Shown in pieces: positions 10,246-18,649 of a DNA stretch of 64,000 nt (position 1 is the first letter of the stretch; every line of letters starts with the position of its first letter). The stretch lies in contig CANCER010000023.1 of NCBI GenBank assembly GCA_947375135.1, positions 1 through 64,000 of the forward strand. Reading direction: 5' to 3'. The notes under the pieces are model-generated. The model did not search any database. It saw nothing but the letters and a program-made list of their open reading frames with translations, and was not told the DNA's origin. The stretch comes from Comamonadaceae bacterium. Its GTDB lineage: Bacteria > Pseudomonadota > Gammaproteobacteria > Burkholderiales > Burkholderiaceae_C. The position numbers and the translations under genes were made by a program.

Positions 10246-10806
10246 ATGGCCACTTCGGATGATCTCGACCCCTTGTCACGAGCCCGCGCGCAATGGCGCT
10301 GGCGCGGCAAGGAACGCCCGCCGTTTGCAGACATTCCGTTGCCAGGAAAAATATCGGTATGGGATTTCCCGCGCCCGCCTGAACTCGTGAGAGACGCACG
10401 CGAGATCGTGGTGCGTTGGGGCGAGCTTGAGGTGGCTCGAACGTGCGCCGCCTGGGCAGTAAGAGAGACCGCGCACCCACCCACTTTCTACCTGCCCCTG
10501 GCCGATGTTCAGCGCGCATTTTTACGCCCCGCTGGCGGCGGCTCTTTCTGCGAGTGGAAAGGCCCTGCGCGGTATTGGGACTTGGTTGACGGTGTGCGTC
10601 GGTTAGCACAGGTTGCCTGGAGCTATCCGCAGCCCTTGGCCGGGGCGGAGGCGCTGGCCGAGTGCATCGCTTTTTACGCGCACGGTCTCGATTGCAGCGT
10701 AGGCGGCGCCCGGGTGATTGCACAGCCTGGTGGTTTTTATGGCGGATGGATCACGCCCGAGTTGGCGGGGCCGTTCAAGGGCGACCCTGGCAGTGGCGGT
10801 TGGTAA
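10246..10806 (+). CDS. DUF427 domain protein
   Basis: The 186-residue product has the DUF427 fold region (about residues 60-160), with VWDFPRPPELV, a YLPLADVQ segment and CEWKGPARYWDL, then AWSYPQP near residue 130. The C-terminal GGWITPELAGPFKGDPGS segment also occurs in bacterial members. No enzymatic role is established. ATG 10246 is preceded by AAGGAG at 10229; an in-frame TTG at 10225 would overlap that site and was rejected. Confidence 0.85.
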   Translation: MATSDDLDPLSRARAQWRWRGKERPPFADIPLPGKISVWDFPRPPELVRDAREIVVRWGELEVARTCAAWAVRETAHPPTFYLPLADVQRAFLRPAGGGSFCEWKGPARYWDLVDGVRRLAQVAWSYPQPLAGAEALAECIAFYAHGLDCSVGGARVIAQPGGFYGGWITPELAGPFKGDPGSGGW

Positions 10807-10943
10807 AGCGGTTTTAGCGCCGGTGCGCCGACCATACGCCACGCGCGCTGATCCGGACGCAAGCGCTTTATGTTCGCTGTCTCACTTTGAATTTTCCGTT
10901 CATCGCACATACTGACACACCCCAACCAACCGGAGCACCGAAT

Positions 10944-11624
10944 ATGAAAATAGGCTGCCAACTCCAGCACCGCGCGCAAGGCAAGCACAGTTTGAAGTCT
11001 CGCGTTGCCGCATGGGCGCTGCCGTTTTGCCTTTTGATGTTCGCATTACCAATGACCAGCCATGCCACAGAAGAACCCGACTACAAGGTGGTCCAGAAGC
11101 TTGAGGAAATCGAGGTGCGCGAATACGCGGCCTACACAGTCGCGGAAGTCGTGGTTTCCGGAACTGCCGCAGAAGCAGGGAGCCTGGCCTTCCCGATTCT
11201 GGCCGGCTACATTTTTGGCAAGAACAAAGGGGATCGCAGATTTGCAATGACCGCCCCGGTTACGCAGGTCGCCGTGCCAGTGAAGTTAGAGATGACCGCA
11301 CCTGTGACCCAAACAGCGGCACCGGGTGGATTTCTGGTGCAGTTCGTCCTGCCCAAAGGGGTAACGCAGGCGAGCGCCCCGGAACCCATCGACACGCGCG
11401 TCACGCTGCGTGACATCGCGCCCGCGCGCGTGGCAGTCATCCGCTATACGGGCTTCTGGTCGGATGGCAACTACAGCCAGCATCTGGACAAACTGCGCAC
11501 TGGATTACGCGCTGCAGGCCTGTCCTGGTTGGGCGAAGCCGTTTATTCCCGGTATGACTCTCCATTCATGCCTTGGTTTTTGCGACGAAACGAAATTTGG
11601 CTGCACCTCGCCAACACTCCCTGA
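10944..11624 (+). CDS. SOUL-family haem-binding protein, exported
   Basis: The 226-residue product has a signal peptide (hydrophobic AAWALPFCLLMFALP, cleavage probably after SHA, about residue 42) followed by a SOUL domain. Typical blocks are EEIEVREYAAYTVAEV (here LEEIEVREYAAYTVAEV), the twice-used MTAPVTQ motif (about residues 93 and 114), and a C-terminal YDSPFMPWFLRRNEIWL. Members bind haem or related tetrapyrroles; a periplasmic location is inferred from the signal. I chose ATG 10944 because CCGGAG lies upstream and the signal peptide is then complete; an in-frame TTG at 10887 has no site. Confidence 0.85.
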   Translation: MKIGCQLQHRAQGKHSLKSRVAAWALPFCLLMFALPMTSHATEEPDYKVVQKLEEIEVREYAAYTVAEVVVSGTAAEAGSLAFPILAGYIFGKNKGDRRFAMTAPVTQVAVPVKLEMTAPVTQTAAPGGFLVQFVLPKGVTQASAPEPIDTRVTLRDIAPARVAVIRYTGFWSDGNYSQHLDKLRTGLRAAGLSWLGEAVYSRYDSPFMPWFLRRNEIWLHLANTP

Positions 11625-11930
11625 CAAGCATTGGCGCGCTGACAACCCTTTTTGAGAACGACTCCCGCGCGTTGGTGGCTGGCGCACAGATTGTCATTGG
11701 CCGGGCTTTGACCGGCGCCTTGCAGCGAGACCCATGTTGCGCCCAGGTGCAGGCCTGCTTTGGGGCGGGCAGATTGCAAATTTTTGTCACGGCCCGGCCT
11801 CGGCCATTTCGACAAACCTGTGCTATTCATTCAAAGGTTGATGTGGGTCACTGCCCGAATCAGGGCAGCGCAAGGTAGCGAACCTAGAGTTCCCTGCCAG
11901 ATCCATTCATTGCAAGCGTGAATACACACT
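11625..11930. other. Intergenic region with a small hairpin
   Basis: Between the SOUL gene and a short open frame I see no supported gene. CTGCCC and GGGCAG at 11851-11868 form a short hairpin without a T run. The stretch may be the eroded flank of a lost gene, given the remnant that follows. Confidence 0.4.
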
Positions 11931-12068
11931 ATGCAAACCCAATCGGTTACCGCAACAAAAATCATCATGTCCGATCCGACCGCGCTGGGCGTGTTCGGGC
12001 TGGCCATGGTGACCTTGGTTGCAGCGTCTTCAATCAAGAAGGCTGCAGCCGCAGTCAAGGCGAAATAA
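11931..12068 (+). pseudogene. Probable remnant of SatP/YaaH acetate transporter
   Basis: A 45-codon frame reads MQTQSVTATKIIMSDPTALG, then VFGLAMVTLVAASS and a short Lys/Ala tail to a TAA. The segment DPTALGVFGLAMVTLVA resembles the start of GPR1/FUN34/YaaH (SatP) acetate/succinate permeases, which are normally about 190-200 residues. After one helix the similarity stops, so this looks like an internally deleted or truncated copy. No good ribosome-binding site is visible. Alternatively it is a real one-helix membrane peptide. The call rests on remembered family sequence, not a search. Confidence 0.4.
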
Positions 12069-12117
12069 GGGGCATGTGGCGCTGTTCAGGGTTGTGAAAC
12101 GCCCTGCTGCCGGCCCC

Positions 12118-12804
12118 TCACTGCGGGCCGGCCAGCGCGCCGCTTTGGCTGAGCAAGTCGCCCACCAGTTCCAGCCGCAAGAGCGGGCTGTCGAGCTGCA
12201 GCAGGCTTTGCTTGGCGCTGGCGGGCATGGGCAGCAGGTCGCACCAGCGGTTGGCAACCCAGCCGCAGTCGTCCAGCCGGTAAGGCGGGGTAATGGGCAG
12301 AAACTCGAGCAGGGACGCACGTGCCTGCTGCTGCGCAATCAGCTCCGCCAGGGCGTGGGCAACCGGTTGCAGATCGGGCGGGATGGCGGTGGGCAGATCG
12401 TCGGCCCATGCATCCACCTCAGCGACCCACAGCCCGTGTTTGAGTTGCTGGCGCGTACGAATGCGAAAGCGCGCGCCGCCCGTGCAGCGGATGACCAGCA
12501 AGCCGGCCTGCGGCGAGGCCAGCTCGGCAATATGCGCCAGGGTGCCGACATCGGCAAACACCTCGTGGGCAAACGCATCGCCTGCGGGCGCCGCAGGATC
12601 GCGCTGACGTACCTCCCGGCCCTTTTGCAGCGACACCACGCCGAAGGGCGTGCCGTTTTTGTAGCACTTGCCGATCAGATCCAGGTAGCGCACCTCGAAA
12701 ATTTGCAGGTTCAGGGTTCCGTCGGGGAACAGCACGGTGTTCAAGGGGAACAGCGGCAGGGCGTCCTGCGCCAGGCCCGAGGCGGGTGTCGCTGGCGTGC
12801 TCAT
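12118..12804 (-). CDS. LON N-terminal (substrate-binding) domain protein
   Basis: The 228-residue protein consists of the LON N-terminal domain (ALPLFPLNTVLFPDGTLNLQ, FEVRYLDLIGKC, FGVVSLQKGREV) without the Lon ATPase or protease. Family members are widespread single-domain proteins of uncertain role, possibly in substrate recognition. The start at 12804 overlaps the stop of the preceding lipoprotein gene in an ATGA, so it is translated as the last gene of the Mla-type operon. The longer frame to 12840 was rejected because of this overlap. Confidence 0.85.
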   Translation of the reverse strand: MSTPATPASGLAQDALPLFPLNTVLFPDGTLNLQIFEVRYLDLIGKCYKNGTPFGVVSLQKGREVRQRDPAAPAGDAFAHEVFADVGTLAHIAELASPQAGLLVIRCTGGARFRIRTRQQLKHGLWVAEVDAWADDLPTAIPPDLQPVAHALAELIAQQQARASLLEFLPITPPYRLDDCGWVANRWCDLLPMPASAKQSLLQLDSPLLRLELVGDLLSQSGALAGPQ

Positions 12805-13484
12805 GGTGTGGGCTCGGCAGCACCCGCCTCTTGCAGCCATTGCGCGATGTGCAGGATGACGGCGTCGCTGGCCTGGGCCAGGGCCTGCACACCGCCCGCG
12901 GCATCGGCGCTGCGGCCGGGCTGCTGCTGCACAAAGCTGGTTTGCGCCAGCACGCGGGCCGGGCTGCCGCTGCGGCTGAGGGTGGCACGCACGCGCACCA
13001 GACCGGCGCTGCGCTGGGTCGATTCAAACAACTGGCTGAACTCTTCCAGCTCCAGCCGCAGCACCAGCGTGCCGGGGGCCAGCGCATCACCGGGCGCCAG
13101 CACGCTGCGCTGCTGCCCCAGGGACTCGCGCAGGCGCTGGCGCAGCAGTTGCGCCGGCGGCATGCTCCAGCGCGCTTGCGCATAGGGCCGCAGCTGCTGC
13201 GCATCGGCGTACGCCAGACGGTACAACACCGCGGTGCTGTCCAGCGCGCTGGCGGCTTCCACCTCGGACAGCAGCAGCGGCGCCAGCGCCATGCGCTGGG
13301 TCACCTGCGGCTGGGTGGCGCCGGGGCCGAAGTCGTACACCGCGAGGCGTGCGGCCGGTGCTGCGCAGCCGGCCAGCACGGCGGCCACCAGCAGACTGGC
13401 GGCCAGGGCACGCCAACGGGTGGGCGCCAGCGGGGCGCTGTGGCGGGGCATGGCGGGAGATTGCGGGTGCATGGTGTGCCTCAT
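12801..13484 (-). CDS. ABC-transport auxiliary lipoprotein (PqiC-like)
   Basis: The 227-residue product carries a lipoprotein signal with lipobox LAGC (about residues 37-40) and then an ABC-type transport auxiliary domain (YDFGPG, LYRLAYADAQQLRPYAQARW, LRLELEEFSQLF). Such proteins, like PqiC, sit at the outer membrane and work with MCE-domain lipid transporters. Its ATG overlaps the TGA of the MCE gene (ATGA), fixing the start. It probably contacts the MlaD-like protein encoded just upstream in phospholipid traffic between membranes. Confidence 0.85.
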   Translation of the reverse strand: MRHTMHPQSPAMPRHSAPLAPTRWRALAASLLVAAVLAGCAAPAARLAVYDFGPGATQPQVTQRMALAPLLLSEVEAASALDSTAVLYRLAYADAQQLRPYAQARWSMPPAQLLRQRLRESLGQQRSVLAPGDALAPGTLVLRLELEEFSQLFESTQRSAGLVRVRATLSRSGSPARVLAQTSFVQQQPGRSADAAGGVQALAQASDAVILHIAQWLQEAGAAEPTP

Positions 13485-14488
13485 TTTTCTGCTGCGGTGC
13501 TGGCGGGCGCGGTGAAACCGGACTCACCCGGCCCAGGCTGCGCCGCACCCCGGCCCAGCAAGAGCGATTGCGGTTGTTCTGCCAGACCTTCGGCCAGGCG
13601 GCCGAACTGGCGCACGGTGCGCGCGGTGTCATCCGAGGTGCGGCTCAGGCGTGGCAGCAGGGTGGCGTTGAGCGTGGCCGTGCTGGCGGCCAGGGCCTCG
13701 GTGCTGCGGGCAATCTTGTCCAGGGTGCCGCCGGGCTCGTTCATGCGCACGTTGGTGAGGCGGAACTTCTCGGCCGAAGCCTTGACCACTTCGGCGCTGT
13801 CCTTGAGCCGCTCGGAGGTGCTCTGCATGCTCTTGAAGGTGTTGTCCATCTGGGCCGCCATGCGCGGCAGGCTGGCGCTGCCCTCAGGGCCGCTGCCGGT
13901 CAGCACCTGGTCGGCGTGGCGGGTGAGCTGGTGGATGCCGGCTGCCGCCTGCGACAGATTGTTCAAGGCCGTGGTCAGGGTTTTCTGGTTCTCAGGCGCC
14001 AGCAGCTGGTTCATGCGCTGGCTGGCCTGCTCCAACTGCGTCAGCAGGTTGCCGCCCTGCTCGGTCAGGCGCGAGAGCAGGCCCGCACGCATGGGGATGC
14101 GCCCCGGGTGCGACATGCTGGTGGCCAAGGGTGGGCCGGGCTCGCCGCTGTCATCGAGTTGCACGAAGGCCAGGCCGGTGACACCCTGAAAGCCCAGGCT
14201 GGCAAAGGTGGTCGTGGTGATGGGTGCGTTGTCGTTCACCGCGATGCGCAACAGCACATTGCCGCGGGTTTGTGCATCCAGCGCAATGGCGGTAACACGG
14301 CCCACTGTGACGCCCTTGTAGCGTACGCCGGCCTGCACCTGCAGGCCGGTCACACCCTCTTTGCTGGAGATATCAAACAGGCGCTGGGTGCTGGTGTCGC
14401 GCGTCAGCCAGGCCGCCATCGCGATCAACAGGCCGACCAGCAGCAGCACAAAAGTGCCGGCGGCCAGGGCGTGGGATTTGTTTTCCAT
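13481..14488 (-). CDS. mlaD: MCE/MlaD-family substrate-binding protein
   Basis: The 335-residue product has one N-terminal membrane helix (ALAAGTFVLLLVGLLIAMAAW) and a single MCE domain (about residues 40-120: GLQVQAGVRYKGVTVGRV, GFQGVTGLAFVQL). A long alpha-helical C-terminal part (about 140-300) could form a coiled barrel or tunnel. It would receive phospholipid in the periplasm from or for the MlaE/MlaF complex. The helical tail makes it longer than E. coli MlaD (about 180 residues). ATG 14488 begins the anchor; the upstream extension runs in the neighbouring gene's frame. Confidence 0.85.
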   Translation of the reverse strand: MENKSHALAAGTFVLLLVGLLIAMAAWLTRDTSTQRLFDISSKEGVTGLQVQAGVRYKGVTVGRVTAIALDAQTRGNVLLRIAVNDNAPITTTTFASLGFQGVTGLAFVQLDDSGEPGPPLATSMSHPGRIPMRAGLLSRLTEQGGNLLTQLEQASQRMNQLLAPENQKTLTTALNNLSQAAAGIHQLTRHADQVLTGSGPEGSASLPRMAAQMDNTFKSMQSTSERLKDSAEVVKASAEKFRLTNVRMNEPGGTLDKIARSTEALAASTATLNATLLPRLSRTSDDTARTVRQFGRLAEGLAEQPQSLLLGRGAAQPGPGESGFTAPASTAAEK

Positions 14489-14498
14489 AGGTTCTCTT

Positions 14499-15323
14499 TC
14501 ACACGTCTTGCGTTGCGCTGTGCAAGACTTCCATGGCGCGGATGCCACGCTCGCCCCGGAAGAAGTCCTGCACAAAGGGGTGCTCAAAACGGATCACCTC
14601 GCGCGGCGGCGCGTCCACGATGACGTGCTTGTCGGCCACCACGGCAATGCGGGTGCTGAGTTCAAAAATCGTATCCAGGTCATGGGTGACCATCACCACC
14701 GTCAGACGCAGCTCTTGGTGCAGGGAACGCAGCAGGGTGCAAAAGGCGTCGGATGCATCCGGGTCCAGCCCGGCAGTGGGCTCGTCCAGCAGCAGCAAGG
14801 GCGGGTCCATCACCAGGGCGCGCGCCAGCGCCACGCGCTTGACCATGCCGCCCGACAGGTCGGCCGGCATCATGTGCGCGGCCGACGGGGCCAGCCCGAC
14901 CATTTGCATCTTCACCATGGCCACATCGTGGATCAGGGATTGGGGCAAGGTGCCGAGTTCGCGCAGCGGAAAGGCAATGTTCTCCAGCACGGTAAAGGCC
15001 GAGAACAGGGCGCCATGCTGGAACAGCATGCCCACACGGCTGGCGGCACCGGCGCGGCCCATCACGGCGGCCGGTTCGCCCAACACCGTCACCGTGCCTT
15101 TGATCGGCGTCTCCAGCCCCAGCATCTGGCGCAGCAACACGGTCTTGCCGCTGCCGGAGCCGCCCACAATGGACAGAAACTCACCCTGCGCAATCGACAG
15201 GTTAAGGTCCTTGTGGATGGTGGCGCGCACACCCCGGGTCGTGAAGGCCGAGCGCAGGCCGTGGATCACCACCACGGGTGGAGTAGCTCCCACGCTTGCC
15301 GCTGGGCGTGCTGCGCCGCTCAT
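14499..15323 (-). CDS. mlaF: Mla-type ABC transporter ATPase
   Basis: The 274-residue ATPase powers the MCE lipid transporter at the inner membrane. It contains Walker A GGSGSGKT, a Q-loop region (GMLFQHGALFSAFTV), signature LSGGMVKRVALARAL, and Walker B LLLLDEPTAGLDPDASD, followed by the H-loop THD. The FQHGALF wording is typical of the MlaF/MkL group. Its ATG overlaps the mlaE stop (ATGA), which sets the start and implies translational coupling. Confidence 0.93.
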   Translation of the reverse strand: MSGAARPAASVGATPPVVVIHGLRSAFTTRGVRATIHKDLNLSIAQGEFLSIVGGSGSGKTVLLRQMLGLETPIKGTVTVLGEPAAVMGRAGAASRVGMLFQHGALFSAFTVLENIAFPLRELGTLPQSLIHDVAMVKMQMVGLAPSAAHMMPADLSGGMVKRVALARALVMDPPLLLLDEPTAGLDPDASDAFCTLLRSLHQELRLTVVMVTHDLDTIFELSTRIAVVADKHVIVDAPPREVIRFEHPFVQDFFRGERGIRAMEVLHSATQDV

Positions 15324-16447
15324 AGCCCCACGCTCTTGAACAGCACCGCAAACAGCGCGTCCACCAGAATCACCAGGGTGATGGAGGCGACCACCGAAGC
15401 GGTGGTGCCCTCGCCCAGGCTTTGCGTATTGGGCAGCACGCGCAGGCCGAAGTGGCAGGCGTTGAGCGCAATGAGCAGGCCGAACACCATGGATTTGCCC
15501 ATGGCCAGCCACAGGTTGGACAGCTGCACCGCCTTGGGCAACGCCACCAGAAAATACTCCGGCGACAGGCCCATGGACAGGTCAGAGGCCAGCATGCCGC
15601 CCAGCAGGGCCGCGGCGGTGGTCCAGGCCGCCAGCAGTGGCATCACCAGGGCCAGCGCCAGGGCGCGCGGGAACACCAGGCGGTAGCCCTTGCGGATGCC
15701 CATCACACGCATGGCGTCCAGCTCTTCGGTCACGCGCATCACGCCGATCTGCGCGGTGATGGCCGAGCCGGAGCGCCCGGCAATCAGGATGGCCGCCAAC
15801 ACCGGCCCGAGTTCGCGGATCAGCGCCATACCCAGGATGTTGACGATGAAGGCATCGGCACCGAACTGGCGCAACTGGCGCGACATCAGATACGCCAACA
15901 CCACGCCGATCAGGAAGCCCACCAGCGCGGTAATCGGCAAGGCGGTGGCGCCAATGCGGTAGATGTGTCCGGAAATATCGCGCCATGGCGCCTGGCTGGG
16001 ATCGCGCAGAAACTGCAACAGGTCCAGAAACAACTGGCCGGTCAGGCGCAGGGCACTGACCGCATGGCCCTCCACGCCCATGATCCACTCACCCAAGCGG
16101 AGAAACAGCTCTTTCGGGGTCGTGCGGTGCGGCTTGGGCGGCAGCACGGTGTAGCGGGCCACCCGGTTCAGCGTGGCGCGCTGCAAGTCCAGCACCAGCA
16201 CATGGCGCGGCCAGGCATGGCCCCAGGCGTTCCACAACAACTGCGCGCCGGTGTGGTCCAGACGCTCGATCTGGCGCAGGTCCCAGCTGGCCTCCATGCC
16301 GGCCTGGCCGTGTCGCGGCAGTGACTCTTCCACCGCAGTCCAGTGCTCCAGTTGCGCCAGTGCAGCCGCACTCCAGCTGCCGTACAAAGTCAGGCTTTCT
16401 CCGGTGGCGGAGTGTTCCTTGACGATGCGGGGTGGAAGGTGTTGCAC
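15320..16447 (-). CDS. mlaE: MlaE-family permease with N-terminal STAS-like domain
   Basis: The 375-residue protein begins with a soluble STAS-like segment of about 110 residues (LDHTGAQLLWNAWG), followed by the MlaE permease domain with five or six helices (TALPITALVGFLIGVVLAYL, GMALIRELGPVLAAILIAGRSGSA, the MRVTEELDAMRVMGI block). It is the membrane core of the lipid transporter. In E. coli the STAS protein MlaB is separate; here a STAS-like part is fused. The start is GTG at 16447, with no strong ribosome site, so the exact N-terminus is less certain than the domain call. The gene is divergent from the crotonase gene at 16546. Confidence 0.88.
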   Translation of the reverse strand: MQHLPPRIVKEHSATGESLTLYGSWSAAALAQLEHWTAVEESLPRHGQAGMEASWDLRQIERLDHTGAQLLWNAWGHAWPRHVLVLDLQRATLNRVARYTVLPPKPHRTTPKELFLRLGEWIMGVEGHAVSALRLTGQLFLDLLQFLRDPSQAPWRDISGHIYRIGATALPITALVGFLIGVVLAYLMSRQLRQFGADAFIVNILGMALIRELGPVLAAILIAGRSGSAITAQIGVMRVTEELDAMRVMGIRKGYRLVFPRALALALVMPLLAAWTTAAALLGGMLASDLSMGLSPEYFLVALPKAVQLSNLWLAMGKSMVFGLLIALNACHFGLRVLPNTQSLGEGTTASVVASITLVILVDALFAVLFKSVGL

Positions 16448-16545
16448 AGAGCGGTCGGAGAGTCAAAAGAATATGTCTTGCATGGTACCGCCTTGGTGCC
16501 GCTTGCACGCAAAATACAGTTCTCTTACCGCTTCGATACGCCGCC

Positions 16546-17337
16546 ATGCACAGCACCCCCGCCCTCATCTCCACACCCGAACTATCGGTTGAGCAGCGCG
16601 ATCACGTGCTGTGGCTGACCATCACCCGCGAAGAACGGCGCAACGCCATGAGCCACGGCGTGCTGGCCAGCATGGCGGCGGCCGTGACCGAGGCGCAAAG
16701 CCAGCGCGACATCCGCGCCATCGTGGTCACCGGTGCGGGCAGCAAGGCCTTTTGCGCCGGGGCCGATTTGCAAAGCGCCCATGCCTTCACCACCGACTAT
16801 TCCGAGCCGCAAGGCCACCTGGCCCGGGTGCTGCGCGCCGTGCGCGCCAGCAATATCCCGCTGATTGCCCGCGTCAACGGCGCCTGCATGGCCGGCGGCA
16901 TGGGCCTGATGAGCATGTGCGACATGGCGGTGGCGTCCAGCCACGCGGTGTTCGGCCTGCCCGAGGTGAAGGTGGGCGTGTTTCCGGCCCAGGTGCTCAG
17001 CGTGCTGCAGCACCTGATCCCGCGCCGGGTGCTGGTGGAGATGTGCCTGACGGGCGAGCCCATCAGCAGCGCGCAAGCCCTGGAATACGGGCTGGTGAAC
17101 TACGTGGCCGACGATGTGGACGCCAAGCTGCAGTGGCTGCTGGAGCGCATGCTGGACAAGTCGCCCGCCGCCATACGCCGCGGGCTCTACACGCTGAAGA
17201 AAGTGGAGTCCATGGCCTTTGAAGAAGCCATGTCGTTTACCGAAAGCCAGATCGCCCTCTTTACCCTGACCGAAGACGCCAAGGAAGGCCAACTCGCCTT
17301 CCAGGAAAAGCGCAAGCCAGTGTGGGCCGGGAAGTAA
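16546..17337 (+). CDS. Enoyl-CoA hydratase/isomerase family protein
   Basis: The 263-residue crotonase-fold protein has the oxyanion-hole segments AFCAGADLQS (about residues 68-77) and NGACMAGGMGL (111-121). Of the two catalytic glutamates of classical hydratases, the second is present (E140 in GLPEVKVG), while the first position is glycine (G120). A single-glutamate crotonase is more typical of isomerases or other family reactions, so straight enoyl-CoA hydration is doubtful. The C-terminus (GQLAFQEKRKPVWAGK) is normal for the family. The gene ends four bases before the antiporter gene, which suggests one transcript. ATG 16546 matches the family N-terminus. Confidence 0.85.
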   Translation: MHSTPALISTPELSVEQRDHVLWLTITREERRNAMSHGVLASMAAAVTEAQSQRDIRAIVVTGAGSKAFCAGADLQSAHAFTTDYSEPQGHLARVLRAVRASNIPLIARVNGACMAGGMGLMSMCDMAVASSHAVFGLPEVKVGVFPAQVLSVLQHLIPRRVLVEMCLTGEPISSAQALEYGLVNYVADDVDAKLQWLLERMLDKSPAAIRRGLYTLKKVESMAFEEAMSFTESQIALFTLTEDAKEGQLAFQEKRKPVWAGK

Positions 17338-17341
17338 GCCC

Positions 17342-18613
17342 ATGGAAGGTGCCATCGTTCACAGCAGCCTGATGCAGACCGTGGGTGTGGGGCTGTTTGG
17401 TCTGGCCCTGCTGCACACTTTTTGCGCCAAGCAGTTCGAGGTGCTGGCGCACCGCCATCCACGCCATGCGGGGCTGCTGCATCTGCTGGGCGAGGTGGAG
17501 GTGGTGTTCGGCTTCTGGGCCTTTGTGCTGATTGCCGTGATGGCCCTGCTGGCCGGAGGCCACCGGGCCATTGCCTACGCCGAGTCGCTGCAGTACACCG
17601 AGCCGTTGTTTGTGTTTGTGGTGATGGTGGTGGCCGCCAGCAAGCCGGTGCTGTCCATCGTGCAGCGTCTGCTGGGCGGCGTGGCCCGCGCTGCGCCGCT
17701 GCCCACGCCGCTGGTGCAGGCCTGGCTGGGGCTGGCCGTGGTGCCGCTGCTGGGCTCGCTGATTACCGAGCCGGCCGCCATGACGCTGGCCGCCCTGATG
17801 CTGGCCAGCCAGATCTTCAAGGACGGCATCCCCGAGCCGCTGAAGTACGGCGCCCTGGGTGTCCTGTTTGTGAACATCTCGATCGGCGGCACGCTCACCT
17901 CCTATGCAGCGCCGCCGGTGCTGATGGTGGCCGGCGCCTGGCACTGGGACACCGCCTTCATGGCCGGCACCTTTGGCTGGAAGGCGGCACTCGCCGTGCT
18001 GGTGAATGCCACGGGCATTGCCTTTCTGTTGCGCAAACACCTGCGTCCCGCTGCGGCCGATCTGGCGCCGGACGCAGTGCCTGTGCCGCTGGCGGTCAGC
18101 CTGATCCATCTGCTGGTGCTGGGCGGCGTGGTCACGCTGGCGCACCACCCGGTGCTGTTCCTGGGCCTGTTTCTGTTCTTCCTGGGCTACACACAGGCCT
18201 ATGCGCGCTACCAGAACCCACTCATCCTGAAAGAAGGCTTGCTGGTGGGCTTCTTCCTGGCGGGCCTGGTGGTGCTGGGTGGCCTGCAGCAGTGGTGGCT
18301 GCAGCCGCTTGTGTCCGGCATGGCACCGACCGTGCTGTTCTTTGGTGCCGTGGGCCTGACCGCCGTGACCGACAACGCGGCACTGACCTATCTGGGCTCG
18401 CTGATCGAGGGCATCTCCAGCAGCGCGCAGTACATGCTGGTGGCCGGCGCCGTGACCGGCGGCGGCCTGACGGTGATTGCCAACGCCCCGAATCCGGCCG
18501 GCGTGGCCCTGCTGAAAAACGGCTTCAACGACGCCTCCATCGGCGCCGGCGGCTTGCTGCTGGGTGCCCTGCTGCCCACTGCGGTGGCAGCTCTCTTTTT
18601 CTTGCTGCTGTAA
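17342..18613 (+). CDS. Putative Na+/H+ antiporter (PF07399-type)
   Basis: The 423-residue, strongly hydrophobic protein has about eleven to twelve predicted helices. It matches the putative Na+/H+ antiporter group by segments such as LLHTFCAKQF, LLGEVEVVFGFWA, PLLGSLITEPAAMTLAA, FVNISIGGTLTSYAAPPVLMV and GLTAVTDNAALTYLGSL. The acidic and polar residues inside helices (ITEPA, TDNAALT) resemble those of the wider ion-transporter superfamily. The transported ion is inferred from family naming only. It starts four bases after the crotonase stop. Confidence 0.75.
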   Translation: MEGAIVHSSLMQTVGVGLFGLALLHTFCAKQFEVLAHRHPRHAGLLHLLGEVEVVFGFWAFVLIAVMALLAGGHRAIAYAESLQYTEPLFVFVVMVVAASKPVLSIVQRLLGGVARAAPLPTPLVQAWLGLAVVPLLGSLITEPAAMTLAALMLASQIFKDGIPEPLKYGALGVLFVNISIGGTLTSYAAPPVLMVAGAWHWDTAFMAGTFGWKAALAVLVNATGIAFLLRKHLRPAAADLAPDAVPVPLAVSLIHLLVLGGVVTLAHHPVLFLGLFLFFLGYTQAYARYQNPLILKEGLLVGFFLAGLVVLGGLQQWWLQPLVSGMAPTVLFFGAVGLTAVTDNAALTYLGSLIEGISSSAQYMLVAGAVTGGGLTVIANAPNPAGVALLKNGFNDASIGAGGLLLGALLPTAVAALFFLLL

Positions 18614-18649
18614 GCGTCACGCTTGCATGCGCCACACCCGGGTTACCCT

